Below, one piece after another: positions 11,555-25,200 of a stretch of 64,000 nt of DNA. The notes below the pieces were generated by a model that made no database searches, had not been told where the DNA came from, and saw only the letters and a list, made by a program, of their open reading frames with translations. Positions within the stretch are counted from its first letter, which is position 1. The number at the start of each line of letters is the position of its first letter. The DNA lies in contig WMCF01000012.1 in NCBI GenBank assembly GCA_009792885.1, positions 12,376,023-12,440,022 on the forward strand, in the 5' to 3' direction. The DNA comes from Eremophila alpestris peregrina. Lineage: Eukaryota; Chordata; Aves; Passeriformes; Alaudidae. A program made the position numbers and the translations under genes.

Positions 11555-11683
11555 TGTATATGCACTGTTAGAATATCTATTTGGCCAAAGAGCTTTGACC
11601 TCTAGTCAGTAAGTTATAATCTAAAAAAATTATTCAGAGAGTGAAAGACAATAGCAGAAGTGCTAATTTTACAATTTTACAGT
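10860..11683. other. Non-coding flank of the CpG island
   Basis: No gene or dispersed repeat is recognised. A short poly(A) tract lies at about 11,146-11,160 and a TA microsatellite at 11,502-11,559. If the island is a plus-strand promoter, the first exon or intron should begin here, but no convincing splice donor can be chosen by eye. Confidence 0.5.
11502..11559. repeat. (TA)n microsatellite
   Basis: About 58 bp of alternating T and A, interrupted once by ACATACGTG. Likely length-variable. Confidence 0.9.
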
Positions 11684-11735
11684 AATACAGTGAGCTTCTA
11701 ATAACAGACAGTATCCTTGCTCACATCAGATAACT
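11684..11735 (+). repeat. First copy of a 52-bp exact duplication (artefactual)
   Basis: These 52 bases recur without mismatch at 11,774-11,825, on the other side of the transposase adapter. The duplication is best explained by two reads of the same bird DNA joined through the adapter. Confidence 0.93.
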
Positions 11736-11773
11736 CTGTCTCTTATACACATCTAGATGTGTATAAGAGACAG
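11736..11773. other. Nextera/Tn5 mosaic-end junction adapter left in the assembly
   Basis: The 19 bases CTGTCTCTTATACACATCT (11,736-11,754) are the Tn5 mosaic end, and 11,755-11,773 is its exact reverse complement, giving a 38-bp perfect palindrome. Two abutted mosaic ends match the circularisation junction of Nextera mate-pair libraries. There is no transposon body between the ends and no 9-bp target duplication typical of Tn5 insertion. Instead, 52 bp of host sequence is repeated on both sides. This is therefore uncorrected library adapter, not avian DNA. Confidence 0.96.
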
Positions 11774-11825
11774 AATACAGTGAGCTTCTAATAACAGACA
11801 GTATCCTTGCTCACATCAGATAACT
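11774..11825 (+). repeat. Second copy of the 52-bp exact duplication (artefactual)
   Basis: Identical to 11,684-11,735. The real genome probably contains this stretch once, so about 90 bp (one copy plus the adapter) is likely spurious. Confidence 0.93.
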
Positions 11826-12141
11826 CCAAGACATGGTTTCTACACACACATTTACTGATCCTTAATAGTGTGATCTTATCATTGTACGTTATTTGAGTAA
11901 GTGGAAATTCAATTTTATCCTGCAGCAAAACCAAAATAAATATATAATTATATAAGCATATAAATGAGGATAATAGTATTTCTTATGGATTGAAATTTCT
12001 GGGAACTTTTGATAGGAAAATCACAGAGGTTCATTTTAATTCAGTATAATGTTTCATGTGGATTTACCTTGATTTGAATTTGAAAAATTGAAATAGTGTT
12101 TCAGGCCTTAATCAGGGCAACTAATAATGGGGCATTCAGAT

Positions 12142-12170
12142 TAAGAAACTGCTAAGGTGGCAGTTTCTTA
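12142..12170. repeat. Perfect 11-bp hairpin with 7-nt loop
   Basis: TAAGAAACTGC (12,142-12,152) pairs exactly with GCAGTTTCTTA (12,160-12,170). Confidence 0.65.
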
Positions 12171-15100
12171 TGGCACATCCTGAAAACTTTAATTTTAGCA
12201 TCAGTTACCTTCTCTTTTTTTTCCCAGTTTGAGCTTAACTTTCCATCTGGCCTGTTTTTCTCATGAGGTACCAGTAGCAAGCTATAGCAGATGAGATAGG
12301 TTGAAAGAGTATATCTTCTAAAAAGTAGTTCCAGTAAGGTTTGTCAAAAGTTAAGTGTCCATTGTTAAAAAAGGTGGTGCTCTCCATCCACGATCCAATC
12401 TTGGCTTGTCCATCTTCTCTTTATCACTCTGCTCCCTAGCAGCACCATTTATGCACTCACGGCCAGGCTGTGGGGAGAAAACAAACTGTTTGCATTGAAA
12501 ATAACCAGACGTAATATTGAATAATCCATATGGGAGAAGTAAAGCTTACTCCACTCTACTGAATCTGATTTAGCTTCCGTGGTGACACATGATCTATTGC
12601 ACTCAGCTTTTAAAATTTTCTGCTGAGTTTCTGTGTGCATTTTCTAGGTCTGGCTTGCAGTTTGTTATTAGATCCTCTATGTCCACACAATTTACTCAAA
12701 GTTCTCTCCTCAAGAAATGTCAGTGGCTTTTTCTGTTGCCATCTCAACCTTTGTAATGATTGTTCAAAAGACACTCCAATGTTGCAAGACCACCTGGCTT
12801 TCCTGAGTGAAAACTAAATCACCTGCTGTTGGTTTGAATTGCATTTCTCTCCCTGTAGATTAACAGATTAGTTAGTTCTGCAATGACTGCACTATAACAG
12901 CATACATGTATGTAACATGGTTTTTCAAGTTACGTACAAGAAGTAAATTATGTTAAAATGTGAAATAATAGTTAATAACTGAAATAATGTCTCTTTTTAA
13001 TTAATTAATTAAATCATTACTTGTATGTGTATTTCTGCTTTAAAAATTATTGTTGTTGTTACTTCTCACAATTACTGAGTATTCCCACTGATTATTGCTG
13101 AAATATGGACATAGTGCATTTAATTTGCTCAGTACCTAACATAATATTGCCTTATACTGTCAGTAGTTTAACAAGGCATAGAGAAGTAAAAATTATTCAA
13201 TCTCACTTCAGCACAAGCTTCTCAAACACAAAATATACCTTTCTTGTTCCTTTCTTTCATAGGCAGCTGGTGTTACCTAATTTAGTTGTTATGTGAGAGG
13301 TGAGAGATGTCACATTAGTACTCCCATGAGATTTAGGTTTGTGTTCAAAGTAGCACTCAAAGTAGTGCTGAGGCCCTTTTTTTCTTTTATCAGTGTAAAC
13401 CATAGTCTGCTTTGTAGGCTAATGGACAGAAGCATATAGAGGAAAAAACCCACTGTTTTTATCAGTTGCTTCTGCAATTCCCTAGACAAACAATCTAGTG
13501 TGAACCAGCAAAACAAGCCTAGGCTTGGGAGAACCACAGAACTAAAGTAGATTAGGTTTTGGGAGTGGTTTTTTTATTTATTATTTTGGTTATTTGTTTG
13601 TATTAGGTTAGGAGATTTTTTTGGTTTGTTTTTATTTGGTTGGATTTTTTTGTTTTGTTTTTTTTTCACTGCAACCTACAAGATATAATAAAACATTGTA
13701 AAAGCCAAAATAGATTCAATACAGGAAGCAACTGTACAACTTTCTCCCTTATGGATTAGCTAATAATATGTTTTGTTCTTTTGGAAGCAAACATGCTGTT
13801 TTCTCTTCATATTGCTCAGATTGGCAGTGAACGTACAAATAGTACTACCATGGAGCTCAGTGGGAAGGTGGGAAAAAGAGAAAATGAATATAATTACAGA
13901 ATTCCTAAGATCCTCTAATTGTATTTAGCCCAGTAAAAATTCATTTCTTAAAATTACTGCGTAGTTTTTTAGAATTGGACTTAATCCAGATTTATAGCGA
14001 GTCTTGGGCCTTATGTAAATCTTCCACTTTCAAGAGTCACAGGCCCATTTCTGAAAATATCTGAGTGCTTGAAGGAAAATTGTAATTTGCAAATACAAAA
14101 TGCTCCACAAATTTTTGTGCACCCTGAGCCCTCTCAAATAATTCAGTTGTGTGTCTCTATGAGCTACTGACAAATTAATACAATTTTCTTCAAGGTAATC
14201 TAGTTTTTCTTGTCTCTCCAGATTATGCCTGTCTTTCCCAGTATGGAGGTTCTCATAGATCTGAACAACTGGGAAGTGTCTTCATAGTTTTACTTTCTAC
14301 ATAAAATTGGAAAGAGCAAATTAGGTCTCTGACTTGAGATTATGACAGTCTCTGATAACTGTAAAACAAATGCTCATAAGGATCTGCATATACACCTTTC
14401 TACTGGAACCATAGAATTCTGTTAAAAAAATAGCTTTTAACACCGAGGAACAAATCTCTTCAGCATGACATCTCTTGTGAATAGTAAAGAAATTGGAGAG
14501 TAGTCAAAATAAGAAAGAAGGAACCAAATTCTATCAGCATTCATTTTCAGCCAGCCTTTGAGACAAAGTGAAATGTCCTGCAATCATACAGTACCCAATG
14601 ATACTTAACTCTTTGTCCTTAAAAAAATTACAACATCTGTTGAATCTGTGAGCTGTAATGCTTGTAGCATCATCGCCATAATGGCCTTATTCGCATCTTT
14701 TCCCTTTGGAATCATCATTTAAGTTCCATTTTCATTTATGTCACTGCTTTTTTATCCTCCTGATATCCTGATAACTATCATGGCAAGACTTCTATATGTT
14801 TTTATATTTGGTTTTATATGCTGTGTGGGCAGTGTAATTTTTGTATTTTATCCATAAAATTCTTTTTATTATCAATATCTTAGTCTGATGGGTTTTTCTT
14901 TTCCTTTCTTTTCTCTGCTTTTAGATTGTTAGAAACAAATGTGAATGGTGATTCCCAAATTTTTTGGCACTAGTGATCATATGAGTCTTTTTAAATAGTA
15001 TTCTTTCTTGAAGGCAAAAAGTGATGTATGCAACAGAAACTACACTGACTTATGTTTTGTGTGCAGGATAAATAATTGAGAAAACCAGTGACTCTTATAG

Positions 15101-16935
15101 AGCTTCCCTTTTGACATTTGGAAATTCATTTCAAGCACCCAAATCTGTGCTCAGGTAAAAGGAACAGTGGTGTATCTTAGGTCCTGCATACACCAGGCTC
15201 TGTAAGGGGTTGAAACCAGAAGCTTTCATTTGTCTTTACTTTTATAGCATGCCATATTGTAAACATCCTTAAAACCTGGAAACTCTCTCCTTTCATTTTC
15301 CCTGGTGCTTTGTAGCTCTGTATTTAGCCTAAGCAGAAACTCTTAAAATCGTACTCTCAGAACTAAATGTTAATTAAAATATTAAAGTTTTAGTGCTTAT
15401 TATAGCCTCTTCATATTTTTTCCTTTTGTATCAAGTGTTTGGTTAAAAAAGCAAAGCAAAATAAAAAACTTCAGCCAACAGTATTTAAGCATAAATAAAA
15501 TACAATTCCACCAATAACAATCCAAAACTGCTGTATTTACAAAAATTAGACAAGAGAGGGAGAGATAGAGATAAATGTCTTTTACAATAAAAATTGTCTC
15601 ATCTAAGATAATATCATTTACTGGTCCAGCAATTTATCTGCAGCCTGGCTGATTCAGTACTAAAGAAGAGAAAGGGAAAAATAAACCCTTGGCTCAGTAA
15701 AAATTTCTACGCTGTGGGTTTTGACAGAGTTTAAAAATAAAACCAAGACAAGGTAAATCTAAGAGGGATTTTTTGCTGTTTAAATTTCAACTGACCCTTT
15801 AAACACTGTTCCAAACACTATAGCCTTAGGCACAGCCACAAGGCATAACCATCCCCTGTAGTGTGACTTCATCATGGGTTCTCACCTCCCTGCCCAGCCA
15901 GTCCTGAAATATCTAGAAACTTTTCTTGCCCCACTTTTGGTGTGCTTTCCTATATCCCAACATAATGAAAAATAGCTGCTGCTGCTAGTGCTTTCCACAC
16001 AATGAAATACATTGGAGAAGTGAAGGTTAAAAAAGCTTTGTTGATTTCCCACCTAGAATTCAGACAAAATTTTTAAGATTAGGTTGATTTCTTTATATGC
16101 CACACTCTCTGCACTTCCCCCCTCCCCATACAAATGCCCCTCCTATAAAACTGCTCAGCTTTCCAGTCGAAAAAAATTCCTTGAGCTATTTACAACTCCC
16201 TGCTGAAGACTTTTAAAAAAAATTTTAATCATAAAATATATTTGAGTGAATCTAAAATCTCAATATTTTAATAGTCAAGCAGAATATTTAGCCAGTAAAT
16301 GTAATATTTTAAATCTGAAACAAGCCTATTCAGGACTAAAATAAATAAAACTTATGCAAGCCATAAATCCCTTTTAAGATGGTATTATTATTTCCTCCCT
16401 GTTATTTCATTCTTTACATGGGTGCCAGCCTTCATGAATTATTTATGAAAATAGGATTTAATTTTTATACATTATCTTGTGTTTTCAAATAAAACATAGA
16501 ATTAAGATAACAACTTTGCGCTGACCTTCTTAGTTCTGTGTCCTATCTGAAGTACACATTTATGTATTTTTGAGGCCAAAATTGATACCATTCACATTTC
16601 TGAGCATATTAATACACTTGGAGCAAAATAATAATCTGTTCCTAGAATTCACATTAACCTGCTGCAATTAAGAAAAGAAATCTATGTTCTTGACCACCTG
16701 AAATATAATGAGCAAAGCCTACTTAAGAATATTATAGTCTCAGTCTTAGGGGTATTGTAGAATCGTGACAGCAATCAGAAAAACTGTTGAAACCATGTTC
16801 TGTTATTATAACTGACATTGCTTCTTTGGTGATGTCAACCTGAAAATACACAAACACACACAAAAATTCCAGAAGAAATACTGTTATTGGAGAAATTATT
16901 GGGGAAAACAACAACGGTCATGGAATGGAACATCT

Positions 16936-16989
16936 TCTTTATATTAATTAAAGTTCTGTATCTTTATATATATTAATTAAAGTTCTGTA
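16936..16989 (+). repeat. Short tandem duplication
   Basis: A 25-bp unit at 16,936-16,960 is repeated at 16,961-16,989. The second copy is identical except for an extra TATA. It looks like a recent slippage or duplication event. Confidence 0.8.
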
Positions 16990-17363
16990 GTCAATAACTT
17001 CATTACTGTTTTCTAAATCACCTGTTCAGCTATCTTTGTTACTTTCTGTCTTCTAACTTTTCATCTTTTTCTGGACTCCTTAAAGCTATTATCATTCTGC
17101 TGGGATCAAGCCTGGTTCTTCATTGGTGAACATGCTCATTCAGATAGGAAACTCTGATTATTTTCAATGTAATAACTGTCTGAGCTTGCCCAAAGTAATT
17201 TTCAAAGAAATCTTGTCACAGCCTCATTATTTTTTGGACAGAGAAAGCTCTGACAGTTCTACTCTGCAAGTTTTATCTGCTATCAGAACTTAAGTCTCCA
17301 CACTTCAGTAACTATGGCTTACATTACTGCTTATAGCTCTTCAAAGTAAGTCTTGGAAGACTT

Positions 17364-17385
17364 AATACTGACTTAAGTTAGTATT
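17364..17385. repeat. Near-perfect 22-bp palindrome
   Basis: AATACTGACTT is followed directly by AAGTTAGTATT, so the two halves are reverse complements with one mismatch and no loop. Confidence 0.55.
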
Positions 17386-17900
17386 TAATTAAAAAAAACA
17401 GCAGTTTCCCATTGATTGTCTTTCTTTTAAATTTGTTTTTTGACATGTTCTTCCTGTCATGCTACTCTTGAAGATAATTCATTACCAAAATTGCTACCTA
17501 ACCAGAGAGAAATAGATTTCTTCCATTATTTATATGTTTGCCACTACATGTCAAACAGCTTTTCTTTACATATAAGGCATTCATTACTTCAGTAATCACA
17601 CTCAAAACAGGTATTTTTTACTGTCTGACAGGATTTCAAGAGATCTGTTCACAGAAACTCGAGTGCTTCTCAGCCCTGATCAAAATCTGCCTATAAAGTA
17701 TTGTAATTCAGGTTCTGGATGGTTGCAATTAAAATATTATAGGATATCATACAGTATTTTTAATATATGTCAAGTTAGTCTTGGGACTTTTTTTCCTTGT
17801 TTAGTTTGTGGGGGTATTTCCTTTCACAGAGGGAAAAATTTTAAAAAATATGAGAGACTCTTTGATAATAATATATAGAGAGATTTTATCTACACTTTGA

Positions 17901-17926
17901 GATATATATATATATATATATATATG
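17901..17926. repeat. (TA)n microsatellite
   Basis: About 12 uninterrupted TA units. Confidence 0.9.
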
Positions 17927-18435
17927 TCCACCCAAAATATTTATACTAGCCTAATTCAATAAAAATCAGTAGCTCATGTCTGTCAAAACTGGTTCATGTT
18001 CTACACTAATTTCTAAGTCCACATATATTTTGTTAGGACTAGCAGCAATGTTGCTCTAGCTCATTAAGACAAAGATTTTGTGCCCACATGATGTGACAAG
18101 TTCATGAACAGTTTGTAGTACAAGACACTCTGTAGGGCACCTGCCCTTCAGCCATGGCTTGCAGACAAAGCAAGTACAAGAGCCAATATTCAGCACACAG
18201 CATTGAGTGGTTTCCAGCAGTAAACACCGCCTATAATTGCAGCCATGGGCAGAGAACTTGCCCTTTTGAGGGCTGTCACCAAAACATAATACAGAAAAAC
18301 CCTGTGTCTCCTAGGTCATGATTTAGCAGTCTTATGTGGCACCATCACTCTGTCAGTTTTGCTTCTTCCCACCTCACATTCTCAGATTAGTGGAGTAAGA
18401 AAGGGAAACACCAAAGAAGTTAAATGCACTAAGCT

Positions 18436-18464
18436 CTGTGTGTGTGCGTGTGTGCGCATGTGCA
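18436..18464 (+). repeat. Interrupted (TG)n microsatellite
   Basis: TG/CG/CA alternation, purine-pyrimidine throughout most of its length. Confidence 0.75.
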
Positions 18465-18647
18465 CTATGTGAATAAGTGAAACAGGCACAGAAACAATTT
18501 AAAAGAATGTGTATGCCTCTCAGACATCCTCAATACACTACAGTGTTTCTTCCCCCTTGCTCCCCTATGCTACAGTTCCATCCATTCTTAACTTTCTTGT
18601 CCGGCTGAGCTTTCTGTCACCAAACCACAGCATTGCCACTGTAATGT

Positions 18648-19222
18648 TGTCTTGGTTTTAACCCCAGCCAACCACTAAATACCACACAACCTTTCAACCC
18701 ATCAGCAGGGTCAGGGAGAAAATTGGGAAAATAAACATAGAAAACTCATGGCTTGAAATAAAAGCAGTTTAATAAGTAAGGCAAAAGCCCCACATAAAAA
18801 TGAGGTAAAACAAGGTGTTAATTCACCATTTCTTCGGGGCTGTCAGGTGTTTAGCTGTCCCCAAGAAGCCAGGGCTCCATCATGCATGACAGTGGCTTGG
18901 TAAGACAAACACTGTAATTCAAAATATCCCCCTTCTTCCTTTGTTCCCGACTAAGCGTGATGCCATATGATGCAGATATTGCTTTGGTCAGTGCGAGTCA
19001 CCTGTCCCAGCTGTGTCCCCTCCCAGCTCCTTGTGCACCCCCAGCGTATTCACTGTTGTGGCTGTGTGAGGAGAAGAAAAGCCCTTGACTCTCTGTAAGT
19101 GCTGCTCAGCAGTAACAAAAACATCCCTGTGCTATCAACATGGCTTCCAGCACAAATCCAAAACACAGTCCCATACCAGCCACTGTAAAGAAATTAATTC
19201 TTTCCCCGCCAAAACTGGCACA
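18648..19222 (-). mobile_element. Solo LTR of an avian endogenous retrovirus
   Basis: On the minus strand the element begins TGTGCCAGTTTTGGC at 19,222 and ends in CCAAGACA at 18,648, giving TG...CA termini and about 575 bp. Internal landmarks of a widespread songbird LTR are present: 'tgttgatagcacagggatgtt', 'ctgctgagcagcactta', 'gggaggggacacagc' and, near the 3' end, a TTATTAAACTG polyadenylation-type segment (about 18,770). The LTR at 54,754-55,321 shares the same landmarks in the same order. No retroviral coding sequence adjoins it, so it is a solo LTR, as left by recombination between two LTRs. A clear target-site duplication was not found. Confidence 0.87.
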
Positions 19223-22200
19223 AATTGCTAAGAGCATAAATTGCTCTTCCAATAACTTATTTCTTTCTTGTAATGGCATCCTCAAAAGAAAATGGAGAAT
19301 TAGCCCACATTTTTCTACTTTAGATGTTATCCTTGCATCTCAGCATAATATTATGTTTTTAATTTAAGTTCTAGCAGCTACCTGAAACAGAATATGGGTA
19401 TTGCTAATTATCTCAGAATATTAGACTGTAGTCCTGTTGGTACCCTTAAATTTATACTCTCATAGCACTCAGAGCTTAAAATGGTACTGAGGACACTTCA
19501 AAGATATTTAGCCCTTCCTTTGATATTTCCTCTACCTTTCACCACAGTCTTTGGTATTCCCATGCCTTCCCTCATCAGAAGAGAAGTAATTTGTTTGTGT
19601 TCTATTTAGTGTGCTTTCTGTATAATTATGTTATACACCTTAAACACTAGATGATAAAACAATGTAAAATCTATATGCAATACTAGACCTTATTCTTAAC
19701 ATATCAAAAGGCCATCACACATGGACAGGTACTAAACCATATACTCTCATGTTAAATTACTCTGATGTATTACCCCCATCCTCCCCTGCCTTGAAATGTA
19801 TACCACGAGGAGTGACCTATGCTTTTACAGTTTCTGTGAAGAGCTCAGCAGTTCCTGAAGGTCAGTTATGATTAAGAGAGGGAGAGGGAGAGGGAGGAAA
19901 AAGCTGCCATTTAGAGGAGTACTTTGAATTAAAAGAAATTCTAGAAATTGGATGTTTTTGTTTTAGTTTAATTTAGGTTTTGGATTATTGATTAAATGGG
20001 AGTGGGGAGCAGAATACTCTACTGTGGTTTAACTCAAGTGTTCAGAAATGGTAAAGTGAAGTCTAGAAACGATTACTACTAAAAAATAATTAGGGGAGGG
20101 TTAATCCCACTAGATTTCAAAAGTATAAGTGCTATCTTCTCTATATAAATAACAGTTTATCATTTTTATTTTTCATTTTAAGTGAAAACAAGAATTTTAA
20201 ACAATCTCATTGGTCGAATAACAGTTGCTTGTTTTCCTGAAAATGCCAAGTATCCAAAGAGTTAACCTCCCCTAAACCACTCCTTCTCTAGCTTTGCTCC
20301 AGTGACTAAGATAATGTCAGCTGTCTTCTGATTTTAGTTTCCAAGCAGTCCAATTATGGCTAATTTTTGATGGTACAGGTGCAGCATTTTGATGATACAT
20401 ATCAGGTGCATATCAGGAAGGTGTTACATAGCAGTCAGCTACAATTAAAATAACCCCAAACCCCTTAGCTCAGTTTTCTGTGAAGGAGTATGTTTTGAAT
20501 ATATATGTTTCTGGTAGCAATAACAGTAGTAATAATGACAAGTACTGGCAAATAAATACTTCAGAAGAACTTCTAATAGTGGATTAATAAGGTACATTGA
20601 ATTTGTGAAAACTGCAAGGTACACTTTTTAGTAAATTCTGCATTTAATAGAGTTTCATTACCTCATGCTCTGACTCATGAATCTTACAAGTTTCATCCCA
20701 TCAATAACAGTTGTGTAGTAATGTCCAGCTAAAAAGATGAGTATGTGGCACATTATATGGCTTCATAGGTCTAAAAGCCCAGTAGTACATCTGAAGAAAT
20801 ATTAATAGTAATTATAGGTATAATGATGCATAGTACCTCCACTCTTTTTTGAGTTGCACAAGCAAGCAAGCATACTTAGGATGGTTTGTCCTTCTTCAAC
20901 TTGCTTCTAAGACAAAAAAGTCTTAACATTTTGTATCCAGTAGAGAGTTCATGCCGCATGTTCTTCTTTTAATGGAGCCAGATGTACTGAAGACATCCTG
21001 AACATCTCTTAACCCTTGTGGAAAAGCCAGCAGGGTATAGTTAGTATCTGGCCAAACTTAAATCTGTATCACTATTTTCCTCTGTTTCTGTGTCTATTAA
21101 CTGTCATAATCTTGTTCATGGAGAACTGGGACATTTCTGGTTTTAGAAAGAATTACATTTGGCTCTAAAACCAGACATATTTCTTTCCACTTCCTCCCAT
21201 AAGAACTATGATATTTGTTGTATATTCATATTGCTAGAAAAAAATAACAAACTTAGAAATAAATCCACAATATATTTATAATTTACTTTAATTCCTAATT
21301 TTGTCTATATGGAGAATTTAAGTTTGTAGGTACTTTTGTATATATTTCAACACTTTATATTTTTTGCACTTAGGTTTGATTTTTTATTGGTATACATTCA
21401 TCTATATAGTAATCAATTTAAGTCAAATTTGGACTAAGAATTCTATTTCCATCGCAATTCAGGAAGTAATTTTTAAATTCTTAAGACTTCTATAATCAGA
21501 CTATTTATAATCTTCCATAATCAGGACTAGGAATCTGTAAATTTTATTTTTAACAATATGCTTCCTAAGTTTTATTTCTCTGTAAAGAGTTCTGAGTCCC
21601 CAAGACAGAAAAAACCCTCAGTATCATGAAACTGAGGAAAAACTGCATCCATTCTTGCTGCATGCCTGAGCGAGCATTTAATGTAAATTTATGTGTTATC
21701 TTATTCTTCTCTTTGAGATAAGTAGAAACATTGGATGATCCTGATTTCCTAGAGGAAGATTGGGCATTTCAATCTAACATATGAAGAATTTTCGTCAATT
21801 CTAGAAGCACTATTTGATTCCTTTCCTCTTAATTATATGTTCCTAATTAAAAATAGCATGGGGAAAAAAGTCATTTAGTAAAACAAGATAATCCATCAGT
21901 CGTCTTACTCACTGATTTTTTTTTATTCCTTTCTCTAGTCAATCTTCCTTCTCCTTCAAAACTCTAATAACTTTTGAAGGCACTACATACACTTATCTAA
22001 ATAATTGAAGGCCTTACAAAAGATTCTTTTTTTGGGTAGATGTGAGGCTGCATACTGTACAAGGCTGAGGAAACAGAGATTGCTTCATACACTGAGAGTA
22101 GATGAGTTGCCTAGAAAATTATGACTGTAGTTTGGAGATTTATTAGCCTTTTAAATTCTTTCTCAGGACACCCATTTGTTTCCAAGTAATGCAAGAAAAT

Positions 22201-25200
22201 AAGAAAGAGGCAATTGTTAAGGCATGGAGAAAAATGGTTCTTGAAGGCCAAAGTTTTGCAATTAATATTTTTGTAGAGCAGAAGGACATTGCTAGTAGTT
22301 CTTGGCCTTCTGAATCTCAATAAGCATTTGCCAAAACCAGCATGTACACAATCCGAGGAAAAGAGGATCATATTTTTCATAGATACATATTGCTCCTTTG
22401 ATTAATGGCATAGGGATGTGATGGATCCATGTTCTTTGTGGATATAATATCCTGGTTAGCACAGCAATGTTTTAAGATCTCTTTCTTGATCTGCTCTAAA
22501 CTTTGTTACAAGCTACCTTATATAACTCAGTCTTTCCATCAAATAATGAAAAAAAAAACCCACCTGTTTGACCTCTTACCAATGTTGTAATATTCACCAG
22601 TTTAACTTTTTTTAGAAATAGGGGCTGGAATCTGCTTGTGTATCATAAGAACACTTACTACTGAGAAATGGCTTTCTGTGTGCAGAGTCAAATATATTCA
22701 CATACTCCACCAAATTATTTTTCCTGCAGATGTTCTTCGGTTCTCTGCCCTCCCTGCACCGAACACAAACCCCAGACCAATGCTACCATGATATGTTTAC
22801 ACAGTAAATGTGATACGTTGGCTGAAACATTTTCAGTATATAGAAAACCTTTAAGATATGTTTCTTCTTGTTTCTACTGCCTATACCAAATGATTGTAAA
22901 GCCATCACTGCGAGACTGAAAATTTCTGATGAATATCAAGAAAAAACAATCACAGCTTAAAACACACTCAAACAAACTAGCAAAGACACCACACACACAA
23001 AAAAGAAGCTCTCTCCCTCTCTCTATATATATATATTTATATAGTACAAAGGTTGTACTTTATGATGCAAACTGCTTATTTGTGGTAAAAAAGCTGCTAC
23101 TGAGAAATGACATTCTATCCACATTGTTTTACAGTTAGGTATAATAATTTGCTGTGCTAAATTATTAGCTCTGTAGGTGCTGGGTTCCCCATCACTATCT
23201 TCTCCACAGGAATGGTGCAGCAATGTGGCCAGTTAGCTTTCTGTGAGTTGTTACTTCAATAGCTGTGCACATATACCTCTGAATAATGAAACAGCCTATA
23301 TATATAAAAAAAAAAAAAGTCGTTTTACTTAAGTGTCTCATCAGAGAGTTGTGGAACAGTTTTTCATAAATGCAGGCTACCTTACAACATGGTACTAAGA
23401 ATGATTAAAATGATTGCATTCAACAGCACACTTCTGTGCACCTCTTTCTCATTGTCAGTGATTGTACCATCTTGGCTGAGAAGAGAGAAGAGGAAATGCT
23501 CAGAAACATTAATATACTCCCGAGTTATCCTATATTTTCTATGTAGATAAAACCAACTTCCAGTTTTTGGTTAATTTAAAATTAATGAATAGCGGAGATA
23601 TTGTTTTTCACTGACAGGGGAATAAATAAATTCTTACTGCAGTGTTTCTTCATTACTAGTCAGGTATTTTAATATGTCCCGCTCTAAAACCCATGTAATG
23701 TAATTATTTGGGAAAATACAGCAAATTGGGAGTTAAAGGTTAATCTCTTTTCCTTAAGAAACAAGGGTTTCTAAGAAATGGCATTTAATTATAAATCAGG
23801 TTCTGTTGTCATTCAAGTTGATAAAACATTTGTTATTCTAGATTTACAGATGTGGAAAAAAAATTATTCTACCTGCACAGAAAAAGAAATCAAAAGTGTT
23901 TATAGTTAATATTTTTAGTATAGTTAATATTATCTTCAAGACATGCCTGAAAATATAATAAAGTATATCTACAGCATCCCAGTTGGTTAGAAATCTAGAA
24001 ATCTGGAGTAATGGTACAGCTCAAACAATCTGGTCTATATACTTGCAGGCCTCTGAGAGAAGTAAGTGTTAGCTACAGTAGTAGCTAACAGGTATATAGT
24101 GGTTAACTTTTAAGTAACTGTAAGAAACTCTCATGAGTCAAAGATTTCTATAAGGAATGGTTTAGCTCACATCTATCCAGGGTACATTCCGCTAGAAATC
24201 ACCAGATCTACTTGTCAAGTGTTGTACAGTTTTGTTCTCACCTCTAAACTGGATGGAGTACTTTTGTCCAGTTCCTTACTTGATATCACATAAAGTGTGC
24301 ACCGCAGCCTGATCCAGATAGGAGACTTTTTCTGTTTAAGCCATATATTTTATCTATGCATATAATGTGAGCAGATCTGGACTTCAAAAGATGGAATATC
24401 TTTATTCCACAAAAAAAAAAAAAGCCCAAACATTCAAGCAACAAAAAAAAAAAACAAACAAAAATTCTTCCTTTCTATCTATCTAAAAAACTAGAATAAA
24501 ATATGCTTGGACAGTTTTTTCTGGGAGTAATGACTGATTATATCCATAAATTAATGTGGATCAAGAGAAAAAAAGCTGATAAGAATGTGGGTTAAAAGAC
24601 TTAAAGTAGGTTAAGTGAAAAAAAGCTCACTGCTAACAGATACTGATATTCTACACTAGAGTCTAAAGAATTCTCTATTATTTAGAAAAGTAGAACCTCA
24701 GGTTTCAGGAAACTTTATTAGCAAGATCTTAAACAAACTTTAAGATTTGGAACCAAGCCTTTATTTCTCTTGCAAACTTTATTATGTAACCAGTTGTTGC
24801 TGTCAATAGGCAAGGTCAGCTTCACATCAGCCTCAGTAATGTGGGGTTCCTCCTTCTGATGGGTCTTTGAGCTCTTGTACAGATTTTTCTGAACTTGGGG
24901 AACCTTCAATCCAGCTCAGTCTAGTGCTTAGCTCCCAGAATTTACTGTACCTGTTGCTGCTGCTTCTTCATGCCACATTGACTGATGATTCAAAGAGTTT
25001 CAGGATGCTTACATAATTAAGGGGCTGATAATTTAAACAAGTCCTCTGACTATGATGCTTATCAAGATCTGTTGCATCATCCTATGACCCTGCATCAGTA
25101 GTTTGGCTCAAAATAAAAAATCCCGAGTGACTTATCTTTACCATTTCCGAAAACGCTCTTCTTTTCCCTTCTGCTCTCCCATACAACATCATAATATCTA

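Larger units (their letters stand above)
11826..18647. other. Non-coding AT-rich DNA, no gene recognised
   Basis: Contains a perfect hairpin (12,142-12,170), a G/T-rich patch (about 13,555-13,670), a short tandem duplication (16,936-16,989), a near-perfect palindrome (17,364-17,385), a TA microsatellite (17,901-17,926) and a GT-rich patch (18,436-18,464). Open frames stay at or below 75 codons and none is recognisable. Confidence 0.55.

Noticed and set aside
11736..11773. Inverted repeat as a real Tn5-like or MITE insertion
   Set aside because: The ends are the synthetic mosaic-end sequence. There is no element body and the flanking duplication is 52 bp instead of 9 bp. A library artefact explains everything.
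12998..13012. Run of TTAA words as a transposon target or origin
   Set aside because: Simple AT-rich sequence with no flanking element.
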